DNA of 64,000 nt from Burkholderiales bacterium (GCA_020697255.1 JAJFBE010000007.1:29410-93409); one strand, 5' to 3'. Shown: positions 26,128-34,693, numbered from the stretch's first letter. Made by a program: numbers and translations. The notes: generated by a model not told the origin, from the sequence alone.

Positions 26128-27423
26128 ATGTCGATTGAAGTACTAAAAGGCTTAGAAAGAAAAGTAACTTTTACAATAAAAAAAGATGATGTTAAGGCAT
26201 TGGTGGACGGGGAACTAAAAAAATATGCTAAGAAAGCAAAGATTCAAGGCTTCAGACCCGGTAAAGCCCCACGTAACGTAGTGGAACAAATGTATGGCGG
26301 TCAGGCTTATGAAGACTCACTAAACAATAAAATTAATGAAAAATTTGGTGCAATTGTTACTGAAAACAAAGTAGATATCGTTGGTTACCCAAAATTTGAC
26401 CTAACTAACAGTGAAGGTGAAGAGTTTGCTTTTGCTGCAGTATTTGAAGTAATGCCGGAAATAAAAATTGGCGATTTAGCCGCTCAGAGCGTTGTAAAGC
26501 CAATTTGTAATGTTACTGATGAAACTGTGCTAAAAACTATCGAAACGCTCTGTAAACAACGTGCAACATTTACCGAAGAAGATAAAGCAGCCGAAAATGG
26601 CGATAAAGTAACTGTTGACTTTGTTGGCACTGTGGATGGCGTAGAATTTGAGGGTGGTAAAGGCACTAATTATCCGTTCGTACTTGGCCAAAATATGATG
26701 TTACCAGATTTTGAAGCAGGTATTATCGGGCTTAAAGCCGGACAAAGTAAAGATGTAACAGTTGCATTCCCGGAAAATTACCATGCCGAAAACCTAAAAG
26801 GCAAAAATGCAAAATTTAATATAAGTGTAAAAAGTGTAGCCAGACAACAATTACCTGAGCTAACTGAAGATTTTATTAAATCTCTTGGTGTTAACGATGG
26901 TAAAGTGGAAACTTTGACCAAAGAAATTAAAGAAAACCTGGAGCGTGAAGTTAACCGTCGCTTAAGAGTAAAACTACGTGATAATGTTTTAAATGCATTA
27001 TCTACAGCTACTCCAATTGATGCACCAAGTGCTATGGTACATGATGAAATACATCGGATGATGAAAAGCACTGAAGAGAACATGAAAAAGCAAGGTTACC
27101 CAGCTGATAAAATCAAGCTCACTCATGAAATGTTCTCACAAGATGCAAAACGCTTTGTAACTTTACGTATGTTGGTTCAGGAGTATATCAAAGAGAATGC
27201 TCTTAAAGTGAGTGATGATGAAGTAAAGGCAACAGTTACCGAGATGTCAACTATGTATGATGAGCCAGAAAAATATGTTAACTGGTATTACCAGGATAAA
27301 AACCGGGTAAATACCGCTCATGCTATTACTATGGAAAACAAAGTAATTGATAGCATTATTTCTAAAGTAAAAATCCAGGAAAAAGAAGCAAATTATGAAG
27401 AGCTAATGCGCGAGCAAATCTAA
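26128..27423 (+). CDS. tig: Trigger factor
   Basis: The 431-residue protein has the three trigger-factor parts. The N-terminal ribosome-binding domain contains the signature KIQGFRPGKAPRNVVEQMYG (about 38-57). The PPIase (FKBP-like) domain is at about 150-245 (VDFVGTVDGVEFEGGKG). A helical C-terminal chaperone domain follows. It binds ribosomes at the exit tunnel and shields nascent chains. It has its own extended -10 promoter, and a strong terminator follows. The usual downstream clpP and clpX are absent; a DUF4143 ATPase gene stands there instead. A decayed copy of its 5' end lies about 1.2 kb upstream. Confidence 0.95.
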   Translation: MSIEVLKGLERKVTFTIKKDDVKALVDGELKKYAKKAKIQGFRPGKAPRNVVEQMYGGQAYEDSLNNKINEKFGAIVTENKVDIVGYPKFDLTNSEGEEFAFAAVFEVMPEIKIGDLAAQSVVKPICNVTDETVLKTIETLCKQRATFTEEDKAAENGDKVTVDFVGTVDGVEFEGGKGTNYPFVLGQNMMLPDFEAGIIGLKAGQSKDVTVAFPENYHAENLKGKNAKFNISVKSVARQQLPELTEDFIKSLGVNDGKVETLTKEIKENLEREVNRRLRVKLRDNVLNALSTATPIDAPSAMVHDEIHRMMKSTEENMKKQGYPADKIKLTHEMFSQDAKRFVTLRMLVQEYIKENALKVSDDEVKATVTEMSTMYDEPEKYVNWYYQDKNRVNTAHAITMENKVIDSIISKVKIQEKEANYEELMREQI

Positions 27424-27439
27424 TTTTATTCTGTTTTAC

Positions 27440-27468
27440 AAAGCCACTTCATCTGGAGTGGCTTTTTT
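27440..27468 (+). terminator. Rho-independent terminator of tig
   Basis: AAAGCCACT and AGTGGCTTT form a 9-bp stem with an eight-base loop, followed by a run of T. It starts 17 bases after the tig stop. Confidence 0.88.
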
Positions 27469-27486
27469 AATGAGTATTGGTATTTT

Positions 27487-28821
27487 TTAATCACTCAATT
27501 GTGGATGCAATGGGCACGCTTTTATTAAATTATTTAAACTCTCCAGAAGATATAGTGGGCAATTAAGTATTTTTCCATCTAGTTTTAAGTTCATTGGCGA
27601 AAGTCTTATTGCTATAGCGGGATCATATTTTTTGATATAAATTATTAGACTTTTCTTTTTTGTCGAGGTACCAGACTTTACTTCTAATGGATATATCTTA
27701 TCGTCTAACTGTAAAATAAAATCTAATTCAGCCTGCGCATTACTAGTCCAGTAAAATAGACTCAACCCTTGCCTGATTAATTCCTGTGCCACATAATTTT
27801 CAATAAATGCACCCTGAAATTCTTGAAACAGGCTATCACCATAAATAATGCTTTTAGCTGAAAGCCCAACCATTGCCCCTAGTAGTCCAACATCTGCTAA
27901 ATAAATTTTAAAAATATCATGGTTAACATAGCCATTTAGTGGTAGTTTCGGTACGCTACTATTATATGCTTTGTAAATTAATCCAGCTTCAAAGAGCCAT
28001 TGAATTGCAACCTCAAACTCTTGTGCTCGCGCACCCTTACGGATTATGGAGTAGATAAACTTCTTATTTTCTTTAGCTAATTGACTTGGTATAACCTCCC
28101 AAATCTGATTTATTTTCATAATCATATTTTGGGGTGCATGTTTGGCAAAATCTAAACGATATGATTCTAGTATGCCATTTTGGATTGTTCTAATTCGGTT
28201 AAAATCATTGCCGGAAACATATTCCAAAACTACAGCTGGCATACCACCTGTATATATATAGTCCTTAAAATATTTTAACAATTTTTCGTGTAAAATACCG
28301 GGTAATGGTGAGATTGTATTAACTTCTGTTATATATTCCAAAAGTGTCACTTCACCTAAAGCTTGTAAAAATTCAGTAAAACTAAGTGGGTAGAGATTTA
28401 GAAAATCGACTTTTCCCACAGGAAATCCACGGCTATTTGCCAATGTAACTCCGAGCAGAGAACCAGCTGCACAGATATGATATTCATTAGCCAATTCATT
28501 AAAATATTTTAAGCTATTAAGTGCACCATGGCATTCCTGTATTTCATCAAAGATAATCAGGGTCTTTTCCGGTACAATTTTTGTAGATAACTCAATAGAT
28601 AAAACTTTTATTATATCTTGTGGCTTTAAACTTCCATTAAATAATTCATGCAAGTGTGGTTGGCTTTCAAAATTAAAATATGCCATGCTATCATATTCTA
28701 TATTGGCAAATTCTTTTAGAATATAAGTTTTTCCAACTTGTCTGGCACCCTGAATTATCAGTGGCCGCCTAAACTTGTCTTGCTTCCAATTTTGCAAGCT
28801 TTTAAGAATCTGTCTTTTCAT
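27487..28821 (-). CDS. AAA ATPase with DUF4143 domain (copy 2)
   Basis: The 444-residue protein is a paralogue of the one at 10802-12112. It has Walker A GARQVGKTYIL, Walker B TLIIFDEIQ, and the C-terminal pattern ELDFILQ...YPLEVKSGTS of DUF4143 proteins with a nuclease-like core. I chose the ATG at 28821 (MKRQILKSLQNW) because it aligns with copy 1 and keeps the same distance to the upstream palindrome array. The ATG at 28839 would place the start inside the -10 region. A -10-like element lies 3-8 bases before the chosen start, so the mRNA may be leaderless. Function unknown. Confidence 0.82.
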   Translation of the reverse strand: MKRQILKSLQNWKQDKFRRPLIIQGARQVGKTYILKEFANIEYDSMAYFNFESQPHLHELFNGSLKPQDIIKVLSIELSTKIVPEKTLIIFDEIQECHGALNSLKYFNELANEYHICAAGSLLGVTLANSRGFPVGKVDFLNLYPLSFTEFLQALGEVTLLEYITEVNTISPLPGILHEKLLKYFKDYIYTGGMPAVVLEYVSGNDFNRIRTIQNGILESYRLDFAKHAPQNMIMKINQIWEVIPSQLAKENKKFIYSIIRKGARAQEFEVAIQWLFEAGLIYKAYNSSVPKLPLNGYVNHDIFKIYLADVGLLGAMVGLSAKSIIYGDSLFQEFQGAFIENYVAQELIRQGLSLFYWTSNAQAELDFILQLDDKIYPLEVKSGTSTKKKSLIIYIKKYDPAIAIRLSPMNLKLDGKILNCPLYLLESLNNLIKACPLHPQLSD

Positions 28822-28868
28822 AATACTATATATTAGCATAAAAAACAGTTATTTGCAATTATTACTTT

Positions 28869-28942
28869 GAATAAATGTTATTTTTTACATTTATTCGTTG
28901 GAAAAAGTGTGGTATATCACATTTATACGAAGGAATAAATGT
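28869..28942. promoter_or_regulatory. Three-unit palindrome array, 32-bp pitch, upstream of DUF4143 copy 2
   Basis: Units begin at 28869, 28901 and 28933, exactly 32 bases apart. Unit one is a perfect 10-bp inverted repeat (GAATAAATGT / ACATTTATTC) with an 8-base centre. Unit two is a variant (GAAAAAGTGT / ACATTTATAC). Unit three is a half-site. The array starts 47 bases upstream of the start codon, against 46 at copy 1. The centre spacing and two-and-a-half-unit layout are the same as at 12159 but the arm sequences differ. Confidence 0.68.
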
Positions 28943-28957
28943 AAATTTAGCTAATAT

Positions 28958-29017
28958 ATTAATTAAGGTATTATAGATTAATTAATGTTTGGACCGAAAA
29001 ATACATTAATAAAGTTT
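28958..29017. repeat. 60-bp repeat, copy A (3' side of the AAA gene)
   Basis: Begins ATTAATTAAGGTATTATA and continues with a second ATTAATTAA, TTTGGA and CATTAATAAAG. It matches copies at 30146 and 34711. Copies A and B stand in the same orientation on both sides of the AAA ATPase gene. Confidence 0.7.
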
Positions 29018-29042
29018 CCTTAATATCTTGATATTAATTAAT

Positions 29043-30128
29043 TTAAACAATGCCGGGCTCATCTTTTCTGGATTCTAACCAACGCTTCATAAATAAATCC
29101 TCTATTTCATATTCGCCATTATCATTCTCGTGTATATCACCTTGCTTTAAAAGCTTGTTTAGCGCATTTTGCACCCTGCCCTGCGTAATTTCGATATGAT
29201 AATTGTGAAAAACAAAATCATAAAATTTTTCAGAATAAAAATTTTGGAAATTATTTACTAAACCCAGCAATAAAATTTTCTCTGCCTGGATTAATGAATT
29301 CCAATATGACACATAGCCATTTTTGTCAAAAATCTCAGCTTCAAAACCTTTATATGCATCTTCTAAAGATATATCCTGGCACATCATATAGAAAGATAAA
29401 AACTCCCTGATAGATAAAGTTACAAAATTTAATTTACTAAAAATCTGGTAGAACTGTTCTTCATCAATATGTTTACCCGTAATGCTATGATAAGTTTTAG
29501 CCAAGAAGTCAGTAAATTCCCTACCAAATGGCTCCATTTTTAAGCTTGTACCAAAGTGAAAAAACGGTGCTTTATTATCACTAAACATCTTACGCAAGCC
29601 ATAACGCGATGAGCCGGTAAAAATAACTTTTACATAATTTTTATTTAGATCTAATGCGGTACGTAACTCGCCTACAAAACCTTCAGCATTATCTACATAA
29701 ATTAACTCTTGTATTTCATCTAGCATTAACACAATTTGGGAGCTTCTTTTCTCCGCTTCATGCGCCAATATGGACAATAGCTCCAGAATTGATAAATCAG
29801 CAAATGGCGTATTTTGGCTAATAACCACCTTACACCAGGGGAAACTGATTTCCTTGACTTTTAGTTTAGCAAATATTGTACGATCTATATTACTGGCAAG
29901 CGAATTTTTAAATTGCTGCAGATGGTTACCAATTTGATCGGCAAAACTAAAGTAGATAGTCTTATAACCTAGCTCATCTAAAGCTGGCTTTAAATCATAA
30001 TTTAAAAAATAGGTTTTACCAATCCGCCTTGGAGCAAACAGCGTAAAGCTATGAATAATATTATAGCGAATTGCGTTAGTTAACTTCTTTGTCAACTCTG
30101 TGCGTGGAAAATGCCATATATCTTGCAT
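29043..30128 (-). CDS. AAA-family ATPase
   Basis: The 361-residue protein has Walker A in LFAPRRIGKTYFL (about residue 31-43), Walker B in VLMLDEIQELI, and a sensor-like IFTGSSRYGLR. The C-terminal third (QGRVQNALNKLLKQGDI...EYEIEDLFMKRWL) resembles a winged-helix domain, as in archaeal-type STAND/AAA proteins with DNA-binding tails. It is a different subfamily from the two DUF4143 proteins. Function unknown. It is flanked by direct copies of a 60-bp repeat, and its first 44 codons plus that repeat occur again at 34559-34772. Confidence 0.78.
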   Translation of the reverse strand: MQDIWHFPRTELTKKLTNAIRYNIIHSFTLFAPRRIGKTYFLNYDLKPALDELGYKTIYFSFADQIGNHLQQFKNSLASNIDRTIFAKLKVKEISFPWCKVVISQNTPFADLSILELLSILAHEAEKRSSQIVLMLDEIQELIYVDNAEGFVGELRTALDLNKNYVKVIFTGSSRYGLRKMFSDNKAPFFHFGTSLKMEPFGREFTDFLAKTYHSITGKHIDEEQFYQIFSKLNFVTLSIREFLSFYMMCQDISLEDAYKGFEAEIFDKNGYVSYWNSLIQAEKILLLGLVNNFQNFYSEKFYDFVFHNYHIEITQGRVQNALNKLLKQGDIHENDNGEYEIEDLFMKRWLESRKDEPGIV

Positions 30129-30145
30129 GCCAATCTCATTAAAAC

Positions 30146-30205
30146 ATTAATTAAGGTATTATACATTAATTAAGCTTTGGATTGCAATACGCATTAAAAA
30201 GTTTA
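30146..30205. repeat. 60-bp repeat, copy B (promoter side of the AAA gene)
   Basis: In the gene's direction this copy contains CTTAATTAATG twice with TATAATAC between, so a -10 box is held between two direct repeats. It begins 17 bases upstream of the AAA gene start. Nearly identical to copy C at 34711. Confidence 0.72.
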
Positions 30206-30638
30206 ATAAAGATTTTTTAATATTTTCAGGTTGATTAAATCTTTAGCTAAATTTTTAACCCGGGTTAAGCGATTACTACCGACACATGATTTATTGTTAT
30301 ATAAAACATTTGTGTTATCTATCTCACGGGCAAACAAGGCACTAAAAAGATTATCCTCAATTAATGACATACACCAAAAGTATTGATGCATAACATGCTC
30401 TATACTCTTTAAATGATGAATAGTGTTATCAAGTTGAGTCTGGGTTAATTGGTTAAGATATCGAACATTATTGAGCTTACAAACTTTTATTTGTATCTCT
30501 TTTTGTATAGTATCTGGTAAGCTGGTTTTAAAGTAGCGGGCGATACCCTCTATTTGAATGGAGAGAAGTTTAACTTGATTATTGGTTATGGTTATTGATT
30601 GTGATGGTATAGGTTTTTATATATTATGTTTAGACATG
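30203..30638 (-). pseudogene. Gene of unknown function with an in-frame stop at codon 7
   Basis: ATG at 30638 is preceded by AAGGAG at good spacing and reads MSKHNI before TAA. The same frame then stays open for about 138 codons, with a helical, Lys- and Leu-rich sequence (...TSLPDTIQKEIQIKV...QLTQTQLDNTIHHLKSIE...) and a Cys and Asn motif near the end. A good ribosome site with an immediate stop suggests a recently broken gene, or rescue by reinitiation at the later ATG near 30391. No family recognised. Confidence 0.55.
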
Positions 30639-30682
30639 GTAACTCCTTGCTACTAACTATTTAAATTATTTGCCGTCCCTAC

Positions 30683-30706
30683 ATTTATAGAAAAATTTCT
30701 ATAAAT
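30683..30706. promoter_or_regulatory. Perfect 11-bp inverted repeat upstream of the broken gene
   Basis: ATTTATAGAAA and TTTCTATAAAT flank two bases, 45 bases upstream of the ATG at 30638. It is a candidate operator. The following 200 bases to 30909 hold nothing else I can identify. Confidence 0.45.
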
Positions 30707-30908
30707 AGCCAATAGTCTTGTTATTACCATTAAGCTTTTACTGCCAGCATATGCTGGATAGTAAATCGGAAGCGGCTAACCGCTAGTTGTAATCAGGAGT
30801 TTTCAAGTCCAGGATGTATATTACCACATTCGGTACAAACCCATCAACAGGATGTTGATCTAATTTTTTTAAATTATTAGTATAGTTATTATACAGTTTG
30901 GTTATATT

Positions 30909-31346
30909 CTATTTAGAAGGAGTTTTTCGAAAACTAACGGCTAATCTATTCCAAGCATTAATTGTAATAATAGCCATTGTGAGATCAACTGTTTCTTTTT
31001 CATCAAAATTTTGTATAACTTCCTCATAAATATTATCTGGCGCTCGTGTTTCAGATAATAATGTAATAGCTTCTGTCCATGCTAAAGCAGCTCTTTCTCG
31101 TTTTGTAAAAAATGGTGACTCTTGCCATACGGCAATAGCATGAAGTCTTTGTACTGATTCACCAGCTTTAGTAGCAGCAATGGTATGAAGATTAACACAA
31201 TAGGCACATCCATTAATCTGAGAGGCACGAAGTTTGATAAGTTCAAGAAGTGGTTTTTCAATTCCACAATTATTCACAAATTGTTCAAGTCCCATCATTG
31301 ATTTCACTGCTTCTGGTGAAATCTTGTAATAATTTATTCGTTCCAT
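30909..31346 (-). CDS. Carboxymuconolactone decarboxylase family protein (AhpD-like)
   Basis: The 145-residue protein has the AhpD-type redox motif in INGCAYCVNLHTIAATKAGE (CxxC near residues 47-50, followed by His), and TKRERAALAWTEAITL. The family includes alkylhydroperoxidases that use the CxxC pair to reduce peroxides. It is the last gene of a likely three-gene unit with the hydrolase and Nudix genes. GGAG-like bases precede the start. Confidence 0.85.
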   Translation of the reverse strand: MERINYYKISPEAVKSMMGLEQFVNNCGIEKPLLELIKLRASQINGCAYCVNLHTIAATKAGESVQRLHAIAVWQESPFFTKRERAALAWTEAITLLSETRAPDNIYEEVIQNFDEKETVDLTMAIITINAWNRLAVSFRKTPSK

Positions 31347-31405
31347 ATTTAAACTCCAATTATTAAACTGTATTAGGTATTCCTACCTATTATATTCTGC
31401 GTTCC

Positions 31406-32305
31406 TTAGATGTTTTGCTTCAGAAAAATTATGACTTCAGAGAACGCCATAGCCACAGCTTGGTCTTCAAACCCAGCTAGCTCAAAAAGATGTCCTTTGC
31501 CTGGTACTGTTACCAATTTATGTTTTACTCCAGCCTCTTCAAGTTTTGTAGCCATTTCTACAGATCTCTCATAAGGAACATCAGTGTCTTGATCTCCATG
31601 GACGAGCATTGTTGATGGATATGATGGAGTTATATTACGTATAGGACAAAATTGATCAAACATTTCTGCTGGCTCGATTCTTGGATCGTACCCTATAACC
31701 TCTTTAGGCCAAATACCATTTTGTCTGCAGTATGTGTAAAAGAGAAATCTGTTTCCATGTGGTGGTACGGTTTCGGAAATTATTTTAGTACTAATTGCAG
31801 CATATGCGGCTTGTTCTGAAATCAATGGTTGCTGGCAATAAAATGAGTCAGGGTTCTTAAACCAATTACCATCAATATCCCCGTACCCATAGATTGAAAC
31901 TAATGCTTTTGGAATATAATCAGCAGCAAACCCGCTCATCAATGCCAAATAACCACCGGCAGAATTTCCTACTACACCAATACGATGTGGGTCGATATTG
32001 AATAAAGATTTTCCTTTATTCTGGACCCAATTTAAAGCATCGCACAGGTCTTCAATTATATCTTTAAGTTTAGTTTCAGGAGCAAGTCGATAATCAATCG
32101 ATACAACTGTATACCCAGCATTAGCAATTGTTTTAATTACTACAAGATGACTTTCGCGATTTCCTAATATTAGTGCTCCACCATGTATAAAAACTATTGC
32201 AGGTTTAATTTCTTTACCACTAACATTGTACACATCAGCCTTAATTTCACAATTATCTACAATTTTATATGTATAAGTTTGCTTATTAATTATTTTCTCT
32301 ATCAT
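31406..32305 (-). CDS. Alpha/beta-hydrolase (hormone-sensitive-lipase-like esterase)
   Basis: The 299-residue protein has HGGALILG (the HGG oxyanion motif), GNSAGG with the nucleophilic Ser, and a C-terminal HGDQDTDVP and GKGHLFE that supply Asp and His. Without a signal peptide it should act in the cytoplasm on small esters. The spacing is nine bases from the Nudix gene and about 60 to the AhpD-like gene, which supports one transcript. Confidence 0.82.
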   Translation of the reverse strand: MIEKIINKQTYTYKIVDNCEIKADVYNVSGKEIKPAIVFIHGGALILGNRESHLVVIKTIANAGYTVVSIDYRLAPETKLKDIIEDLCDALNWVQNKGKSLFNIDPHRIGVVGNSAGGYLALMSGFAADYIPKALVSIYGYGDIDGNWFKNPDSFYCQQPLISEQAAYAAISTKIISETVPPHGNRFLFYTYCRQNGIWPKEVIGYDPRIEPAEMFDQFCPIRNITPSYPSTMLVHGDQDTDVPYERSVEMATKLEEAGVKHKLVTVPGKGHLFELAGFEDQAVAMAFSEVIIFLKQNI

Positions 32306-32314
32306 TTCTATGCT

Positions 32315-32701
32315 TTATATTTCTTGACTTATTAAGTGATTAACTAGCTTTTGAACCCCTGGAGCCATTTTCTTTATGTCGGTCAATGGAATATACTCTA
32401 ATGCACTAATTTCTGCTTGAATGTTTATTTCACCAATCCATTTTGCAGTATAACAAAATAGCTGGACAATATCATTTTGCGGGTAGGCTGGCGCTGTGAT
32501 AGTCACCACATGTTTAATTGATTCAGAAATCACTTCAACATTTAACTCTTCAGCCAACTCTCTAATTAAGGTTTGCTCTGGTGTTTCATCGTCTTCAATT
32601 TTGCCGCCAGCTAGATAAAACAATTCATTGTCTCGTACCCTTACCAGCAATATTTTGTTTTTAGTTGAATCTAGATGCACCAACCCAGCACATTTTATCA
32701 T
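32315..32701 (-). CDS. Nudix hydrolase
   Basis: The 128-residue protein carries a complete Nudix box (GGKIEDDETPEQTLIRELAEEL), starting near residue 33, with the metal-binding REL.EEL glutamates. It should cleave nucleoside-diphosphate derivatives in the cytoplasm. The substrate is not predictable. It is the first gene of a three-gene minus-strand group. Confidence 0.85.
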   Translation of the reverse strand: MIKCAGLVHLDSTKNKILLVRVRDNELFYLAGGKIEDDETPEQTLIRELAEELNVEVISESIKHVVTITAPAYPQNDIVQLFCYTAKWIGEINIQAEISALEYIPLTDIKKMAPGVQKLVNHLISQEI

Positions 32702-32744
32702 TTGACAGCCTTTTGAAAATACAAATTTATTCTTTAGTAATAAC

Positions 32745-32852
32745 TTAAATCTTTACTGCCAGCTTATTAATATGTCCATCATCAATTGGAATTGTAACAC
32801 CAGTTAGCCAACCAGAATCATCTGAAGCTTGATATAACGTGCATAATTGACG
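32745..32852 (-). pseudogene. C-terminal remnant of a short-chain dehydrogenase
   Basis: The minus frame ending at 32745 reads LYQASDDSGWLTGVTIPIDD, which matches the usual C-terminal end of SDR oxidoreductases (ASD.S.W.TG..IPIDGG). Nothing upstream continues the family; the fragment stops near 32852, right beside a palindrome (32859). A truncated relic. Confidence 0.7.
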
Positions 32853-32858
32853 CTTTTA

Positions 32859-32885
32859 AATTCTGAAACAGGCTGTTTCAGAATT
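32859..32885. repeat. Palindrome copy 1, at the 3' side of the DUF1016 gene
   Basis: Arms AATTCTGAAACA and TGTTTCAGAATT are perfect over 12 bp, with GGC between. The first 24 bases are identical to 33649-33672 inside the DUF1016 gene. Confidence 0.7.
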
Positions 32886-32915
32886 ACCTGTACTAATATA
32901 TTATTCTATTTACTG

Positions 32916-33965
32916 TCATTTTAAAAGCTTTTGGAATTCCTCAGCTGAGGGTAGTTTTCCTTTTAATTCATTTGGAAGCTGCTTAGTTACTATATATTTT
33001 GCAACTCCTATTGGTTTTGATGCTGTTCTTAGGGCATACTCTACTTCTAACTGGTCTTTATGAGGGACTAATAAAATTCCAATACTTGGATTATCATCCG
33101 GTTGCTTGAGCTGCTCATCTATAAGCTGTAAATAAAAGTCTAATTTGCCAACAAATTCTGGCTCAAATTCTTTTACCTTAAGCTCAACAGCCACAATTCT
33201 TTTAAGGATTCTTTCGTAAAAAAGAAGGTCAATAAAATAGTCCTTTTCCCCTAAGCTTATTTTGTACTGATTTCCAATAAAGCAAAATCCACGACCAAAC
33301 TCCATCATCAAACGTTTTACTTTTTCAACCATTGAATTTTCAAGTTGCCGTTCAGTAATTGGAGTATTAATATCTAAAAAATCAAGAGAGTAAATACTTT
33401 TAATACTTTCACTTGTCTGTTCTAATAAGTGTTCTGGTAATGTAGTTACAAAATTGTGCTGTGATGGATGAATTAGGTGGTTAGAATATGCATCAGCATT
33501 TATTTGATGCAATAGCACCGATCGGCTATATTTATTTTTAATGGTATTTTGTAAATAAAATATCCTTGCTTTTATATCTTTTACTCGCTGTAATATCAAA
33601 ATATTGTGTCCCCATGGCACGCTAGACACAAGACTCTTTATATTTTCTAATTCTGAAACAGGCTGTTTCAGATTTGAATATTCATCTACCAATTGACGCA
33701 TAAACCAAAGATTACGCGACGACCAACTAACTCCATATCCTATATGATGTTCCAGATCTTTGCTCAATTGTTCTATAACAGATTTACCCCAACCGTACTC
33801 TTGCTGTTTTTTTAGGATTTGCTCTCCAATATTCCAATATAGAGTATTTGAAATACTTTGAACTGACTGCACAGCAAGCACTCTATGGTGCTGAACCATA
33901 TTTACTATTTCAGTCAAGAACTGTTGGTATATGTGGCTTGAAACGCCATTATTACTTTTTAACAC
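32916..33965 (-). CDS. DUF1016/YhcG-type PD-(D/E)XK nuclease-fold protein
   Basis: The 349-residue protein has the N-terminal DUF1016 region (WNIGEQILKKQQEYGWGKSVIEQLSKDLE, about residues 49-75; SSRNLWFMRQ) and the C-terminal nuclease-like domain (GRGFCFIGNQYKI...DYFIDLLFYERILKRIVAVELKV, about 225-265, with the Asp...Glu-x-Lys core). The family is often found with mobile elements and restriction systems; its job is not settled. A palindrome in the variable middle region (LKQPVSELE, about residues 97-105) is repeated just beyond the 3' end of the gene. Confidence 0.85.
   Translation of the reverse strand: MLKSNNGVSSHIYQQFLTEIVNMVQHHRVLAVQSVQSISNTLYWNIGEQILKKQQEYGWGKSVIEQLSKDLEHHIGYGVSWSSRNLWFMRQLVDEYSNLKQPVSELENIKSLVSSVPWGHNILILQRVKDIKARIFYLQNTIKNKYSRSVLLHQINADAYSNHLIHPSQHNFVTTLPEHLLEQTSESIKSIYSLDFLDINTPITERQLENSMVEKVKRLMMEFGRGFCFIGNQYKISLGEKDYFIDLLFYERILKRIVAVELKVKEFEPEFVGKLDFYLQLIDEQLKQPDDNPSIGILLVPHKDQLEVEYALRTASKPIGVAKYIVTKQLPNELKGKLPSAEEFQKLLK
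33649..33675. repeat. Palindrome copy 2, inside the DUF1016 gene
   Basis: Identical over 24 bases to the palindrome at 32859, here translated as part of LKQPVSELEN. Confidence 0.7.
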
Positions 33966-34085
33966 AATAATTTAATCCCTAATTAGTGGTTTATTAGTAT
34001 GGTAACCACTTGAACTAGCATAATCTTAGCATAAAATATTGATTGATGATCTAGTCATTCATTAACTATTTTAGGAGTCACAATT

Positions 34086-34558
34086 ATGTTTGAGAAATTA
34101 TTTAAACGCCCGTATTATATTAGAAGGCACGTTAATGCGCCTTTATTAGCAGAAAGAATTAAGTATTTAGAATGCGAGATAAATCGTGATACGGTATTCA
34201 CAAGCATTCAATCTATAGCACAACATTTGTTAAGAATTGTTGAGTTTTTACAACTTAATGATGATAATAGGATTATAACATTAGAAGACATTGAAACAGC
34301 TGCCGATAAATGGGCACGGCATAAATCTAAGCACCCAACTAAAAATGGCATATTTTCAATAAATAGTAAATTGGATTTCATTTGGTATGCTAAAGATTGG
34401 CTTAAAAAAATAAAGCGATTGGAGCCATTATTTGAGGAAAGTATTCCGCTGTTTAATAAGATATTTGAGCAGCCATACCCTTAAAAGGCATGTAAATGCT
34501 CCTTTATTGGAAGAACGGGTAAAATATATACAGTATTGGGCCGATAGCGGATCTCCAG
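34086..34558 (+). pseudogene. Remnant of an integrase-like gene with repeated N-terminal domain
   Basis: The frame of 132 codons from 34086 (FEKLFKRPYYIRRHVNAPLLAERIKYLE...SKLDFIWYAKDWLKKIKRLEPL) resembles the core-binding N-terminal part of large tyrosine recombinases. Just after its stop, in the +1 frame, the start of the same motif recurs (LKRHVNAPLLEERVKYIQYW), so a second repeat was once joined in frame and a frameshift broke it. The catalytic domain is missing; at 34559 the sequence switches abruptly to an AAA gene fragment. Confidence 0.65.
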
Positions 34559-34693
34559 TTAATAATTTAAAAAATAGGTTTTACCAATCCGCCTTGGAGC
34601 AAACAGCGTAAAGCTATGAATAATATTATAACGAATTGCATTGGTTAGTTTACCTGTCAATTCTTTACGCGGAAAGTGCCAAATATCCTGCAT
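34559..34693 (-). pseudogene. Truncated copy of the AAA ATPase 5' end
   Basis: A 44-codon frame from ATG 34693 matches the N-terminus of the AAA gene at 29043-30128 (MQDIWHFPRKELTGKL...) through Walker A (RRIGKTYFLNY), then stops at the junction with the integrase relic. Only a few residues differ. Its promoter repeat (copy C) is also present. Confidence 0.82.

Noticed and set aside
28869..28942. Periodic repeats that could suggest a mini-CRISPR array.
   Set aside because: Units are themselves palindromes with only four bases between them; there are no unique spacers of normal length, no cas genes, and a similar array lies in the promoter of a paralogous gene.
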